Positions 54,704 to 63,670 of a stretch of 64,000 bases of DNA are shown here, one piece after another. The position numbers and the translations under genes were made by a program. The notes beneath the pieces were generated by a model. The model searched no databases. It saw only the letters and a list, made by a program, of their open reading frames with translations, and had not been told where the DNA came from. Positions within the stretch are counted from its first letter, which is position 1, and the number at the start of each line of letters is the position of its first letter. This stretch comes from Sphingoaurantiacus capsulatus (lineage in GTDB: Bacteria; Pseudomonadota; Alphaproteobacteria; Sphingomonadales; Sphingomonadaceae): NCBI RefSeq assembly GCF_042648405.1, contig NZ_JBHRXV010000004.1, positions 248,001-312,000 on the forward strand. Reading direction: 5' to 3'.

Positions 54704-55581
54704 GGCTGCATCGGCGGGACGAGCAGCTGCGGATCGACGCGGACATCGCCCCAGCTCATCGCCCAGTGGAGGTGCGGCCCGGTCGCGCGGCCGGTCATGC
54801 CAATGGTGCCGACCGGCTGGCCCTGGCGCACCACGTCACCGACCTTCACATCGATGCGCGACAGGTGAAGGAAGCTCGAGAACAGCCGGTTGCCGTGATC
54901 GATGATCAGGAGATTGCCCTCGAGGCTGAACTTCGGTGGCGAGGCGAGGACGATGATGCCATCGGCGGGCGACGCGACCGGCGTACCGCTCGGCCGCGCG
55001 ATATCGACGCCGGCATGCGGCGCGCGCGGCACGCCGCCGAGGATGCGCTGCGAACCGTAAACGCCGCTGATCCGGCCCGTCGCCGGCCAGGCGAAACGCT
55101 GCGTCCAGCCGATGGCGTCGCTCGTCGCCGAACGTGCGGTGGCGATGCGCGCGACTTCCGCGCTGCGCAGCTTTTCATATTCGGGATTGGGCGTGCTGCT
55201 CTGCGCGAGTTGCGGGATGCGCTCGATCCGCCAGTCACGCGGGCCAACTTTCAGCGCCTGCCGCACGCGGGTGCCATCGGCGAGGCGGGCTTCAACCAGC
55301 GCATCAGGAACCGCGTCGCGGCCGAAGCCGACGAGGAAGCGCCCCTGGGGATCGAGCCGTGTCGGCTTGCCGTCGAGCGTCACCGACACCGCGCCCGCCG
55401 GCGCCTGGCCGACGGCGAGGCCGCCCTGCACGATCGCGCCGCGGAAATCGAAGCTGCCGTCGAGGATGCGCTCGACCGGCGGCGGAGGGGGTGGCGGCGC
55501 GGGTGGCGCGACCGGTTCAGCGGCGGGCGCCGTGCAGGCGGCGAGCGCCGTCAGCGCGGCGATCGCCAGAGAACGGGTCAA
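54700..55581 (-). CDS. M23 family metallopeptidase, lipoprotein
   Basis: A 293-aa envelope lipoprotein with lipobox LTALAACTAP, then a proline-rich stretch (PPAPPPPPPPVE), an Ig-like middle region, and a C-terminal LytM/M23 domain (about 165-285). The zinc ligands are in APHAGVDIARPSG and GPHLHWAMSWGD; the first His is present, so it should be catalytically active on peptidoglycan. It starts with TTG at 55581, overlapping the stop of the DUF2093 gene (TTGA). Confidence 0.9.
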   Translation of the reverse strand: MTRSLAIAALTALAACTAPAAEPVAPPAPPPPPPPVERILDGSFDFRGAIVQGGLAVGQAPAGAVSVTLDGKPTRLDPQGRFLVGFGRDAVPDALVEARLADGTRVRQALKVGPRDWRIERIPQLAQSSTPNPEYEKLRSAEVARIATARSATSDAIGWTQRFAWPATGRISGVYGSQRILGGVPRAPHAGVDIARPSGTPVASPADGIIVLASPPKFSLEGNLLIIDHGNRLFSSFLHLSRIDVKVGDVVRQGQPVGTIGMTGRATGPHLHWAMSWGDVRVDPQLLVPPMQP

Positions 55582-55796
55582 AGCTGTCCCTTGGCGCGCG
55601 CCTCGGCATAGCGTGTCGCCGCGACCTCGGCGTTGGAATAGGCCTCCTGCAGCTCGTGCGACCAGTAGCGCAGGTTGTTGATGCCGATGCGCTGGCCGGT
55701 GACGGCGCAGAGGACATGGTCACCCGCCGTCATCACCCGATAGCTTCCGGACAGATATTGCAGCCGCGCCACGCGGCCACCGCTCATGTTCAGCAT
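55578..55796 (-). CDS. DUF2093 family protein
   Basis: A 72-aa protein of the DUF2093 family: LQYLSGSYRVMTAGDHVLCA and TGQRIGINNLRYWSHELQEA are the typical motifs. Function unknown. It overlaps xseA upstream by one base (TAATG) and the M23 gene downstream (TTGA), so the three are translated together. Confidence 0.9.
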   Translation of the reverse strand: MLNMSGGRVARLQYLSGSYRVMTAGDHVLCAVTGQRIGINNLRYWSHELQEAYSNAEVAATRYAEARAKGQL

Positions 55797-57226
55797 TACA
55801 ACAACTCTCCTTGCCGCCCTGCCGGACCCGCATCGCGCGGTCGCGGTGCCGGCTTCGGTGCGGAGCGCGGCGCCGCCGGCGCCTCGCCGGTGGTGACATC
55901 GACCTTGCCGTCGGCAAATTCGATGGTCAGCGCGCCCGCGGCGCGGGCTTCGTCTGCCCCGGTGATATAATGACCGTCGCCGCGCGTCACCACCGCATAG
56001 CCGCGCTGCAACGTCGCGCGCGGGTTGAGCGTCTCGGCGACACGGGCGACCGGATCGAAGGCATGGCGCTTGCGGCGCAGCAGATCGGCCATCGCGGCGT
56101 CGAGCTTCTGACCAAGCTGGGTGAGGTCGCGGGTGGCGTTCTTCAGCCCCTGCGTGAACAGCGCCGGGCGCAACGGCGCGGCGGCGCGTTCGTAGCGGAC
56201 GCGCTGGCGCTGGGCATTGGCGCCGAGCGCGCGCGGCAGCCGGTCGGCGAGGTCGTCGAAGCGCTGCTGGCGGAGCGCGAACAGCGCGTGCGGGGTCGGC
56301 AGCCGCGCCGCCACCGCCTGCACCCGTTCGCCGAGCGCCGCCACGTCCTTCGACAGCGCGCGGTCGAGCCGGAGGCCGAGCGTGCCGACGGTGTAGATGA
56401 GGTCGTCGCGCACCGGCACCGCCATCTCGGCGGCGGCGGTGGGAGTCGGCGCGCGGCGGTCGGCAGCGAAGTCGCAGAGGGTGGTGTCGGTCTCATGGCC
56501 GACCGCGCTGATCGTCGGGATATCGGAGTCGGCGACGGCGCGGACGACGACTTCCTCGTTGAAGGCCCAGAGGTCCTCGATCGAGCCGCCGCCGCGCGCG
56601 ACGATGAGGAGGTCGGGGCGCGGGATCGGCCCACCGGGCGGCAGCGCATTGAAGCCGCGTACCGCGCGCGCCACCTGCTCCGCCGCCCCCTCCCCCTGCA
56701 CCAGCACCGGCCACACCAGCACATGGCGCGGGAAGCGGTCGGACAGGCGGTGGAGGATGTCGCGGATGACGGCGCCGGTCGGCGAGGTGACGACACCGAT
56801 CACACCGGGCAGAAACGGCAGCGGCCGCTTGCGCTCGGCGGCGAACAGGCCTTCGGCGGCGAGCTTCGTCTTGCGTTGCTCGAGCAGCGCCATCAGCGCG
56901 CCGGCGCCGGCGGGCTCCATGCGTTCGATGATCAGCTGATATTTGGAGCGGCCGGGATAGGTGGTGAGCTTGCCGGTGGCGATCACCTCGAGGCCATCCT
57001 CGGGCCGGAAGCGCAGGGCGTTGGCCGGCCCTTTCCACATCACGCCGTCGAGCAGCGCATTCTCGTCCTTCAGGCACAGATAGACATGGCCCGAGGCGGC
57101 GACCTTCAGGCCGGAAATCTCGCCGCGCACGCGCACATGGCCGAACGCATCCTCGACGGTGCGCTTCAGGGCGTGGGCGATCTCGGAGACCGAGAACTCG
57201 GGCGTATTGGCAGGCGGCTGGGTCAA
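55796..57226 (-). CDS. xseA: exodeoxyribonuclease VII large subunit
   Basis: A 476-aa large subunit of ExoVII, which degrades single-stranded DNA together with XseB (not in this window). It has an N-terminal OB-fold (EISGLKVAASGHVYLCLKDE) and the catalytic core with VTSPTGAVIRDILHRL and LLIVARGGGSIEDLWAFNEE, plus a long helical region and a short C-terminal extension rich in Pro/Arg. TTG start with GGAGA upstream; no ATG fits. Divergent from purD. Confidence 0.95.
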   Translation of the reverse strand: MTQPPANTPEFSVSEIAHALKRTVEDAFGHVRVRGEISGLKVAASGHVYLCLKDENALLDGVMWKGPANALRFRPEDGLEVIATGKLTTYPGRSKYQLIIERMEPAGAGALMALLEQRKTKLAAEGLFAAERKRPLPFLPGVIGVVTSPTGAVIRDILHRLSDRFPRHVLVWPVLVQGEGAAEQVARAVRGFNALPPGGPIPRPDLLIVARGGGSIEDLWAFNEEVVVRAVADSDIPTISAVGHETDTTLCDFAADRRAPTPTAAAEMAVPVRDDLIYTVGTLGLRLDRALSKDVAALGERVQAVAARLPTPHALFALRQQRFDDLADRLPRALGANAQRQRVRYERAAAPLRPALFTQGLKNATRDLTQLGQKLDAAMADLLRRKRHAFDPVARVAETLNPRATLQRGYAVVTRGDGHYITGADEARAAGALTIEFADGKVDVTTGEAPAAPRSAPKPAPRPRDAGPAGRQGELL

Positions 57227-57290
57227 TGTTGTCTCCGCTGTCCCCGCCCCTTACAACGCCGCGGCATCGAGCGGTAAGGGGTCAAGTGCC

Positions 57291-58562
57291 ATGAACGTCC
57301 TGGTGATCGGCAGCGGGGGGCGCGAACATGCGCTCTGCTGGAAGCTTGCGCAGTCGCCGCGCCTCGGCAAGCTCTATTGCGCGCCCGGCAACGCCGGCAT
57401 CGCGCAGGTCGCCGATCTCGTCACGCTCGACCCGGCCGACCATCAGGCGGTGGTCGCCTTCGCGCATGCCAACGACATCGGGCTGGTGGTGATCGGTCCC
57501 GAGCAGCCGCTGGTCGACGGCCTCGCCGATACCTTGCGCCGCGAGCATGTGAAGACCTTCGGGCCGTCGGCTGCCGCCGCCGAGCTGGAAGGGTCGAAGG
57601 GCTTCACCAAGGATTTGTGCTTCGCGCACGGCATCCCCACCGCCGCCTATGCCTGCTTCGAGGAGCTGGAGGAGGCGCGCAATTATGTGGCCGAGCAGCC
57701 GCTGCCCATCGTCATCAAGGCCGATGGGCTTGCCGCCGGCAAGGGCGTGGTGATCGCCGAGAGCTATGATGAGGCCGATGCGGCGCTGGTCATGATGTTC
57801 GAGGGCGGGCTCGGCGAGGCGGGCGCCAACGTCGTCATCGAGGAATTCATGACCGGCGAGGAGGCGAGCCTGTTCGCGCTGGTCGACGGCGCCACCGCCG
57901 TCGCCTTCGGCAGCGCGCAGGACCACAAGCGCGTCGGCGACGGCGACAAGGGCCCCAATACCGGCGGCATGGGCGCCTATTCGCCGGCGCCGGTGCTGAC
58001 CCCCGAGCTGCAGGCGCGCGCGATGCGGGAGATCATCGAGCCGACCGCGCGAGCGATGGCGTCGGGCGGCAAGCCGTTCCACGGCGTGCTCTATGCCGGG
58101 CTGATGCTGACCGACGAGGGGCCGAAGCTGATCGAATACAACGCCCGCTTCGGCGACCCCGAATGCCAGGTGCTGATGGCGCGGCTCGACAGCGACCTGC
58201 TCGAACTGCTGCTCGCGGTGGCCGAGGGCGAGCTGTGGTCGATCGCGCCGAAGTGGAAGGATGAAACCGCGCTGCTCGTGGTCATGGCCGCCAACGGCTA
58301 TCCGGGGCCGCCGAAGAAGGGCACCGAAATTCGCGGCATCGCCGAGGCCGAGGCGACGGGCGCGACCGTCTTCCATGCCGGCACCCGCGAAGAGGGCGGC
58401 AGGCTGCTTGCCGACGGCGGCCGGGTGCTCGGCATAACTGCTCTTGGTGACAGCGTGACCGCCGCACAGGCCCGCGCCTATGCTGCCGTCGACAAGATCG
58501 ACTGGCCGGGCGGCTTCTGCCGCCGCGACATCGGCTGGCGGGCGGTTGAACGGGAGGCGTAA
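57291..58562 (+). CDS. purD: phosphoribosylamine-glycine ligase
   Basis: A 423-aa GARS enzyme, which joins glycine to phosphoribosylamine using ATP, step two of purine synthesis. Motifs: MNVLVIGSGGREHALCWKLA, ATP-grasp region IKADGLAAGKGVVIAESYDE, and NTGGMGAYSPAPVLT and EYNARFGDPECQVL. Full length. The start ATG 57291 has AAGGGG upstream; the longer frame is rejected. Its stop overlaps the next start (TAATG). Confidence 0.96.
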   Translation: MNVLVIGSGGREHALCWKLAQSPRLGKLYCAPGNAGIAQVADLVTLDPADHQAVVAFAHANDIGLVVIGPEQPLVDGLADTLRREHVKTFGPSAAAAELEGSKGFTKDLCFAHGIPTAAYACFEELEEARNYVAEQPLPIVIKADGLAAGKGVVIAESYDEADAALVMMFEGGLGEAGANVVIEEFMTGEEASLFALVDGATAVAFGSAQDHKRVGDGDKGPNTGGMGAYSPAPVLTPELQARAMREIIEPTARAMASGGKPFHGVLYAGLMLTDEGPKLIEYNARFGDPECQVLMARLDSDLLELLLAVAEGELWSIAPKWKDETALLVVMAANGYPGPPKKGTEIRGIAEAEATGATVFHAGTREEGGRLLADGGRVLGITALGDSVTAAQARAYAAVDKIDWPGGFCRRDIGWRAVEREA

Positions 58563-59638
58563 TGGCGAGCAAGCAGGACCAGTTCTCGGGAACCGCCGAG
58601 GTCCGTGAGCAGCACCGCTTCGACGTGGGCGTGCTTCAGGAATGGATGGGCCAGAACGTCGAAGGCTTCGACGGCCCGCTGACGGTCGAGCAGTTCAAGG
58701 GCGGGCAATCGAACCCGACCTACAAGCTGATCACGCCCGCCAAGAACTATGTCATGCGCCGCAAGCCGCCGGGGATGCTGCTGAAATCGGCGCATGCCGT
58801 CGACCGCGAATATGCAGTGATCACCGCGCTCGGGAAGACCGGCTATCCGGTGGCGAACACCTATGCGCTCTGCACCGACGAAAGCGTCATCGGCACCTGG
58901 TTCTACATCATGGACTGCGTCGAGGGCCGGGTGATCTGGGACACCACCTTCCCCGAGGAGCCGCGCGAGAAGCGCCGCGCCTATTTCGACGCGATGAACA
59001 AGGGCATGGCCGACCTGCACAACACCGACTACGCCGCGATCGGCCTGTCGGACTTCGGCAAGCCCGGCAATTATTTCGCGCGGCAGATCGGCCGCTGGTC
59101 GAAGCAATATGTCGAAGACCCGGAGGCCGGGCGCTTCGACTCGATGGACAAGCTCGTCGAATGGCTGCCGGCAAACATTCCGGCGGGCGACGAGACCTCG
59201 ATCGTCCACGGCGACTATCGCTGCGACAACATGATCTTCCACGCCAGCGAGCCGGTGGTGAACGCGGTGCTCGACTGGGAACTGTCGACGCTCGGCCACC
59301 CGCTCGCCGACTTCACCTACCATCTGATGATGTACCGGATGCCGCCGCAAGAAACCGCGGGGCTGACCGGGCGTGACCTCGACGCGCTGGGGCTGCCGAG
59401 CGAAGAGGAATATGTCGCCGACTATTGCCGCCGCACCGGCCGGCCCGACGGCATCCCCAACCTCGACTTCTACCTCGCCTACAACATGTTCCGGCTGGCC
59501 GGCATCATCCACGGCATCCGCGGCCGCGTGGTGCGCGGGACCGCGGCGAGCGCGCATGCCAAGGCGATGAGCGAGCGCGTGCAGCCGCTCGCCGACCTCG
59601 CCTGGCAGCAGGCGCTGAAGGCGCAGGGCAAGGCGTAG
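58562..59638 (+). CDS. phosphotransferase family protein (ACAD10/11 N-terminal-like)
   Basis: A 358-aa kinase-fold protein of the aminoglycoside-phosphotransferase superfamily, branch related to the N-terminal domain of human ACAD10/11. Catalytic loop VHGDYRCDNMIF and metal-binding LDWELSTLGHP are present; the N-lobe has FKGGQSNPTYKLIT and VMRRKPPGMLLKSAHA. It may phosphorylate a hydroxy-acyl-CoA or another small molecule; the substrate is unknown. Translationally coupled to purD by a TAATG overlap. Confidence 0.87.
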   Translation: MASKQDQFSGTAEVREQHRFDVGVLQEWMGQNVEGFDGPLTVEQFKGGQSNPTYKLITPAKNYVMRRKPPGMLLKSAHAVDREYAVITALGKTGYPVANTYALCTDESVIGTWFYIMDCVEGRVIWDTTFPEEPREKRRAYFDAMNKGMADLHNTDYAAIGLSDFGKPGNYFARQIGRWSKQYVEDPEAGRFDSMDKLVEWLPANIPAGDETSIVHGDYRCDNMIFHASEPVVNAVLDWELSTLGHPLADFTYHLMMYRMPPQETAGLTGRDLDALGLPSEEEYVADYCRRTGRPDGIPNLDFYLAYNMFRLAGIIHGIRGRVVRGTAASAHAKAMSERVQPLADLAWQQALKAQGKA

Positions 59639-59644
59639 GCCGGG

Positions 59645-60964
59645 TTAGAGGTCGCCTTCGGTCGCCGGGCGCGGCAAGCAGGTGGCGATCACCTTGTCGA
59701 CCTTGCGGCCATCCATGTCGACGACCTCGAAGCGCCACTGGCCGGCGGTGAAGGTCTCGCCGGTCTCCGGCAGGTGGCGGAGCTGATCGAGGACGAAGCC
59801 GGCGACGGTGTGGAAGTCGCGGTCGTCGTCGAAGTCGATGCCCAGCCGCTCGCCCATCTCATCGGCCTGCATCGAGCCCGACAGCAGCCACGAGCCATCC
59901 TCGCGCTCGACGGCGGGCGGATCGCTGCCGACATCGACGTCCGAGCGGAAGGCGCCGGCGATGGCGGCGAGCAGATCGGCGGGCGTCACGACGCCTTCGA
60001 AATGGCCGTATTCGTCGTGGACGAGCGCCATCGGCACTTCGGCATCGCGCAGCGCGGCCAGCGCGTCCATCGCGTCCATCAGGTCCGGGACCACCGCCAC
60101 CGAGCGGGTGAGCGCGCGCAGATCGAGCGGCTTGCCCTCGAGCAGCGCCGCCAGCACGTCGCGCGCCTGGACGACGCCGATGATCTTGTCGACGGTGCCC
60201 TCGGCGATCGGCACCCGGCTGTGCGGCGTCGCCACCAGCCGTTCGCGCACCAACGCCTCGGGCGTGTCGGCGTCGAGCCAGTCGACTTCGCCGCGCGGCG
60301 TCATGACGGCGCGGATCGGCCGGTCGGCGAGCCGCATCACGCCTGAGATCATCGCGCGCTCGCTCTCCTCGATGACGCCGGCCGAGGTGGCCTCGGCGAC
60401 GACGAGGTGGAGTTCTTCCGCCGTCACCTGGCTTTCGGATTCACGCTGGAGGCCGAGCAGGCGGAACACGAGGCCGATCGACTGGTCGAGCAGCCAGACC
60501 AGCGGCGCGCCGATCCAGGCGACCGCCGACATGACCGGCGCGACCATCGCCGCGATCGGCTCCGGATTGCGCAGCGCGAACTGCTTGGGGATCAGCTCGC
60601 CGACGATCAGCGAGAAATAAGTGGTCAGTGCGATGACGATGGCGAAGCCGACATCGGCGGAATTTTCCGCATCGAGACCGAGCCATTCGAGGCGCTGCGC
60701 GATCGGATCGGACAGCGTCGCGCCCGAATAGGCGCCGTTGACGATGCCGACGAGGGTGATGCCGATCTGAACGCTCGACAGGAAGCGGCCGGGATCCGAC
60801 TGGAGGCGCAACGCCACGGTGGCACCGCGATTCTTCGCTTTCTCCAGGGCCTGGAGGCGGGGCTTGCGCGCAGAGACGATGGCCAGCTCGGACATCGCGA
60901 AGAAGCCGTTGAGCGCGATGAGCGCGAAGATGATCGCGACATCGAGCCAGGGAAAAGGGTGCAT
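59645..60964 (-). CDS. CorC/HlyC-type membrane transporter (CNNM family)
   Basis: A 439-aa membrane protein. The N-terminal DUF21 domain has about four helices (VAIIFALIALNGFFAMSELA; FSLIVGELIPKQFALRN), followed by a CBS pair (about 195-320: VMTPRGEVDWLDADTPEALV; PMALVHDEYGHFEGVVTPAD) and the C-terminal transporter-associated domain (FHTVAGFVLDQLRHLPETGE). Linked to Mg2+/Co2+ export and to cell integrity. The start ATG 60964 is likely but not certain; an upstream ATG 12 codons away is also open. Confidence 0.88.
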   Translation of the reverse strand: MHPFPWLDVAIIFALIALNGFFAMSELAIVSARKPRLQALEKAKNRGATVALRLQSDPGRFLSSVQIGITLVGIVNGAYSGATLSDPIAQRLEWLGLDAENSADVGFAIVIALTTYFSLIVGELIPKQFALRNPEPIAAMVAPVMSAVAWIGAPLVWLLDQSIGLVFRLLGLQRESESQVTAEELHLVVAEATSAGVIEESERAMISGVMRLADRPIRAVMTPRGEVDWLDADTPEALVRERLVATPHSRVPIAEGTVDKIIGVVQARDVLAALLEGKPLDLRALTRSVAVVPDLMDAMDALAALRDAEVPMALVHDEYGHFEGVVTPADLLAAIAGAFRSDVDVGSDPPAVEREDGSWLLSGSMQADEMGERLGIDFDDDRDFHTVAGFVLDQLRHLPETGETFTAGQWRFEVVDMDGRKVDKVIATCLPRPATEGDL

Positions 60965-61048
60965 CAGGGTGTAAACGATCCCTCCGTTGTTCAGTCGCAT
61001 GTATAAACGCTTGCCAAGCGATCGTGCAGCATCCGAAACGACCAGCCG

Positions 61049-61798
61049 ATGGAAAAACTGTTTCACCTGATGCGCGGAAGCGGCGCACCGCCGCTGATGC
61101 TGGTCCATGGTTGGACCTGCGATCACAGCGCGATGGCGCCCGTTGCCGAGGCGTTTCCCGAGCATGAGGTGACGCTCGTCGATCTGCTCGGCCATGGCCG
61201 CAGCCCCAAGGCGACCGACTACAGCATCGAGGCGCAGGCCGCCGCCGCGCTGGCCGTCGCGCCGCCACGGGGGGTCTGGATCGGCCATTCGATGGGCGCG
61301 CAGGTCGCGATCGCCGCCGCGGTCGCCGCGCCGGAGCGGGTGGCGGCGCTGGTGCTGCTCGATCCCGCCTTCATCGCGCCGCACGAAAAGTCGCTGGCGT
61401 TCGGCGAAGGGATGCGGGTGCAGCTGGCGCGGGTCGATATCCCGTCGATGATCGAGGTGTTCGGCCGCAACCAGATCGTCGAAGCGAGCGACCCGGCGGC
61501 CGTCGAGGCGCTGGTGCAGGTGATGAAGGCGACCGATCCGGCGGTGACGCGCGCCGCCTGGGACGCGATCCTCGGCTGGGACGGCCGCGCCGCCATTGCC
61601 GCCGTCACCTGCCCGACATTGCTGATCGCTATCGACAAGGCGCTGAACCGGCCCGCCGACGTGGCGCGGCTCACCCCCCGCGTTTCGACCGCGCAGGTCG
61701 CGGGGTCGGGCCATATGGTGCAGTTCGAGGTGATGGATCAGGTCGCGGCGATGATCCGGCGCTTTCTCCATTTGAACCGCGCGGTCATCGCCGGTTAA
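61049..61798 (+). CDS. alpha/beta hydrolase
   Basis: A 249-aa serine hydrolase of the alpha/beta fold. Oxyanion region MLVHGWTCDHSAM, nucleophile elbow WIGHSMGAQVAI (Ser), acid in LLIAIDKALNRPA and terminal His in VAGSGHMVQFE are visible. It could be an esterase or a C-C hydrolase; the substrate is unknown. No secretion signal. No strong ribosome site. Divergent from the CorC-like gene. Confidence 0.87.
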   Translation: MEKLFHLMRGSGAPPLMLVHGWTCDHSAMAPVAEAFPEHEVTLVDLLGHGRSPKATDYSIEAQAAAALAVAPPRGVWIGHSMGAQVAIAAAVAAPERVAALVLLDPAFIAPHEKSLAFGEGMRVQLARVDIPSMIEVFGRNQIVEASDPAAVEALVQVMKATDPAVTRAAWDAILGWDGRAAIAAVTCPTLLIAIDKALNRPADVARLTPRVSTAQVAGSGHMVQFEVMDQVAAMIRRFLHLNRAVIAG

Positions 61799-61876
61799 GG
61801 CGATGCAGAGGAACAGGTGACCATGGCGCGGCGTATCAGTGCCCGTAACAACGAATTAACAGCCCTGGGAGGCAAT

Positions 61877-62560
61877 ATGCTCCGCAAGAACTTCATCATG
61901 AGCGCCGCGGCGATCGGCCTGCTGGCCTCGACCGCCGCCTGCACCACCGATCCGGTGACCGGCGAGAAGAAGATTTCCAAGGCCGCCATCGGCGCCGCGC
62001 TCGGCGCGGGCGCGGGCTTCCTCGCCGGTGACATCATCGGCGGCAAGGGCGACCGCACCGAGAAGATCGTCGGCGTCGGCATCGGCGCGATCGCCGGCGG
62101 CGCCATCGGCTCCTACATGGACAAGCAGGAGAAGGAACTGCGCGAGAAGACCGCCGGCACCGGCGTCGAGGTCGTGCGCCAGGGCGACGAGCTTCAGCTC
62201 AACATGCCCGCCGGCATCACCTTCGCCTTCGGCCAGTCGACGATCCAGCCGCAGTTCCAGGGCACGCTGAACCAGGTCGCCCAGACGCTGTCGCAGTATA
62301 ATTCGACCTATATCGACGTGATCGGCCACACCGATTCGGTGGGCTCGGACGCCGCCAACCAGACGCTGTCCGAGCAGCGCGCCGCCTCGGTCGCCAACTA
62401 TCTGTCGGGCCAGGGCGTCAACCGCGCCCGCATCGCGACGAGCGGCATGGGCGAATCGCAGCCGGTCGCCTCGAACGACACCGAGGTCGGCCGCGCGCAG
62501 AACCGCCGCGTCAACATCCGCGTCGTCCCGGTGACGCAGCAGGACGTCAGCGCGCGCTGA
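61877..62560 (+). CDS. OmpA-family lipoprotein (YiaD-like)
   Basis: A 227-aa lipoprotein. Lipobox ASTAACTTD (Cys22), then a glycine-zipper segment (IGAALGAGAGFLAGDIIGGK; GIGAIAGGAIGSYMD) and an OmpA peptidoglycan-binding domain with YIDVIGHTDSVGSDAANQTL and AQNRRVNIRVVPV. It tethers the outer membrane to the cell wall. GGGAGG precedes the ATG at 61877; an upstream ATG is rejected. The following REP-like repeat (62595-62660) may terminate the transcript. Confidence 0.92.
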   Translation: MLRKNFIMSAAAIGLLASTAACTTDPVTGEKKISKAAIGAALGAGAGFLAGDIIGGKGDRTEKIVGVGIGAIAGGAIGSYMDKQEKELREKTAGTGVEVVRQGDELQLNMPAGITFAFGQSTIQPQFQGTLNQVAQTLSQYNSTYIDVIGHTDSVGSDAANQTLSEQRAASVANYLSGQGVNRARIATSGMGESQPVASNDTEVGRAQNRRVNIRVVPVTQQDVSAR

Positions 62561-62594
62561 TTTGACGGGAAGGGTGTTAAAGCCCTTCGGTTTC

Positions 62595-62660
62595 GTCATC
62601 CCGGCGAAGGCCGGTATCCATGCCCCGCTCGGTATGGATCCCGGCCTTCGCCGGAATGAC
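62595..62660. repeat. REP-like double palindrome, copy 3
   Basis: Same element as at 14420 and 45001, with one changed base in each arm (CCGGTATCC on the left; CCGGAATGAC on the right). It lies between two convergent genes and could terminate both. Each arm is a hairpin with loop GAAG. Confidence 0.85.
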
Positions 62661-62696
62661 GTGCTTTTTGGGGGTGTGCCGAGCCGAGGGCCGCGG

Positions 62697-63152
62697 CTAG
62701 CGCCGCTCGCGGAAGAAATCGCGGAGCAGCGTCGCCGCCTCCGCCTCGCCGATGCCGCCATAGACTTCGGGGCGGTGATGGCAGGTCGGATGCGCATAGA
62801 TGCGCGGGCCATGATCGACGCCGCCGCCCTTGGGGTCGGGCGCCGCATAATAGAGCCGGCGCACCCGCGCGAAGCCGATGGCGGCGGCGCACATCGGGCA
62901 CGGCTCAAGCGTCACATAGAGATCGCAGTCGATCAGCCGTTCGCTGCCGAGCACCGCGCCGGCGGCGCGGATGGCCAGCACCTCGGCATGCGCGGTCGGG
63001 TCGTTGCGTTCGCGGGTGCGGTTGCCGGCGCGGCCGAGGATGCTGCCGGCGGCATCGACGATCACCGCGCCGATCGGCACCTCGCCGCGCGCGCCGGCCG
63101 CCCGCGCTTCGTCGAACGCCACCGCCATCGCATTTGAACCCGGAAAGGCCAT
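62697..63152 (-). CDS. tadA: tRNA adenosine(34) deaminase
   Basis: A 151-aa zinc deaminase that converts A34 to inosine in tRNA-Arg(ACG). Zinc motifs HAE (residues 55-57) and PCPMC (84-88) are intact, and NDPTAHAEVLA with YVTLEPCPMCAAAI is typical of TadA. Essential in most bacteria. No clear ribosome site. Its 3' end is 37 bases from the convergent repeat. Confidence 0.95.
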   Translation of the reverse strand: MAFPGSNAMAVAFDEARAAGARGEVPIGAVIVDAAGSILGRAGNRTRERNDPTAHAEVLAIRAAGAVLGSERLIDCDLYVTLEPCPMCAAAIGFARVRRLYYAAPDPKGGGVDHGPRIYAHPTCHHRPEVYGGIGEAEAATLLRDFFRERR

Positions 63153-63177
63153 GCGCGCGAGGGTTAGCGTGGCCGGC

Positions 63178-63214
63178 CCAAAAGAAAAGGCCCGCGACGG
63201 GTGTCGCGGGCCTT
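63178..63214 (-). terminator. intrinsic terminator for the gene at 63236
   Basis: On the minus strand AAGGCCCGCGAC-ACCC-GTCGCGGGCCTT (63214-63187) has a perfect 12-bp stem and is followed by TTCTTTTGG. It separates the 108-aa gene from tadA. Confidence 0.85.
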
Positions 63215-63235
63215 CGCTCGTCCGCGCGTGAGCGC

Positions 63236-63562
63236 TTACTTCTGGGTCGTGCCGTCGTCGCCGGCCGGGCTGACCTCGACGGTCGGGAGCTTGATCTCCT
63301 CTTCCGTCGTCGACACGTCGACCTCGGGCAGCTCCACCGTCTCGGTCTTGGTGCCGACATCGATGTCGGCGGTCTCGACCTGAACCTCGGGCAGTTCGCC
63401 ACCCTCGACGGCCACGGCGACCTCGGGGGTCCGTAGTTCGCCTTCGGCGTCGACGTTGAACAGGCCGAGCGCATAGGCGAGCACCGCCAGAACCGCGACG
63501 ACCACGAGGATGATGACGACGGTGCGGCCACCGCCGCCACGCCGATCAAGTCCATCAGCCAT
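63236..63562 (-). CDS. membrane-anchored acidic hypothetical protein (108 aa)
   Basis: Residues about 13-36 form one hydrophobic helix (TVVIILVVVAVLAVLAYALG). The rest is acidic and unusual: strands of alternating Val/Glu/Thr/Pro such as ELPEVQVETADIDVG and KTETVELPEVDVSTTEEEI give an eight-residue-like rhythm (x-LPEVxVx) in three to four repeats. Unrecognised family; such small anchored proteins are common in sphingomonads. GGAGG precedes the ATG. It follows typA in the same direction (about 108-base gap), with a terminator after it. Confidence 0.75.
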   Translation of the reverse strand: MADGLDRRGGGGRTVVIILVVVAVLAVLAYALGLFNVDAEGELRTPEVAVAVEGGELPEVQVETADIDVGTKTETVELPEVDVSTTEEEIKLPTVEVSPAGDDGTTQK

Positions 63563-63670
63563 GTATATTCCTCCCTGTCGGACGAACCGCACGGCTCGTC
63601 GTTGAACAGGGGCGTAACGTTCCTCGCGCCGCGATGGTTTCACCGCGGCGCGACGAACGGTGCGCTCGCC

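Noticed and set aside
61810..61840. GGAAC followed 17 bases later by CGTAT before the OmpA lipoprotein gene
   Set aside because: The -10 part is CGTAT, not CGTT, so it is not accepted as an EcfG promoter.
63580..63620. GGAAC-like sequence upstream of the 108-aa gene (minus strand)
   Set aside because: The downstream element reads CGACG rather than CGTT at the right distance.
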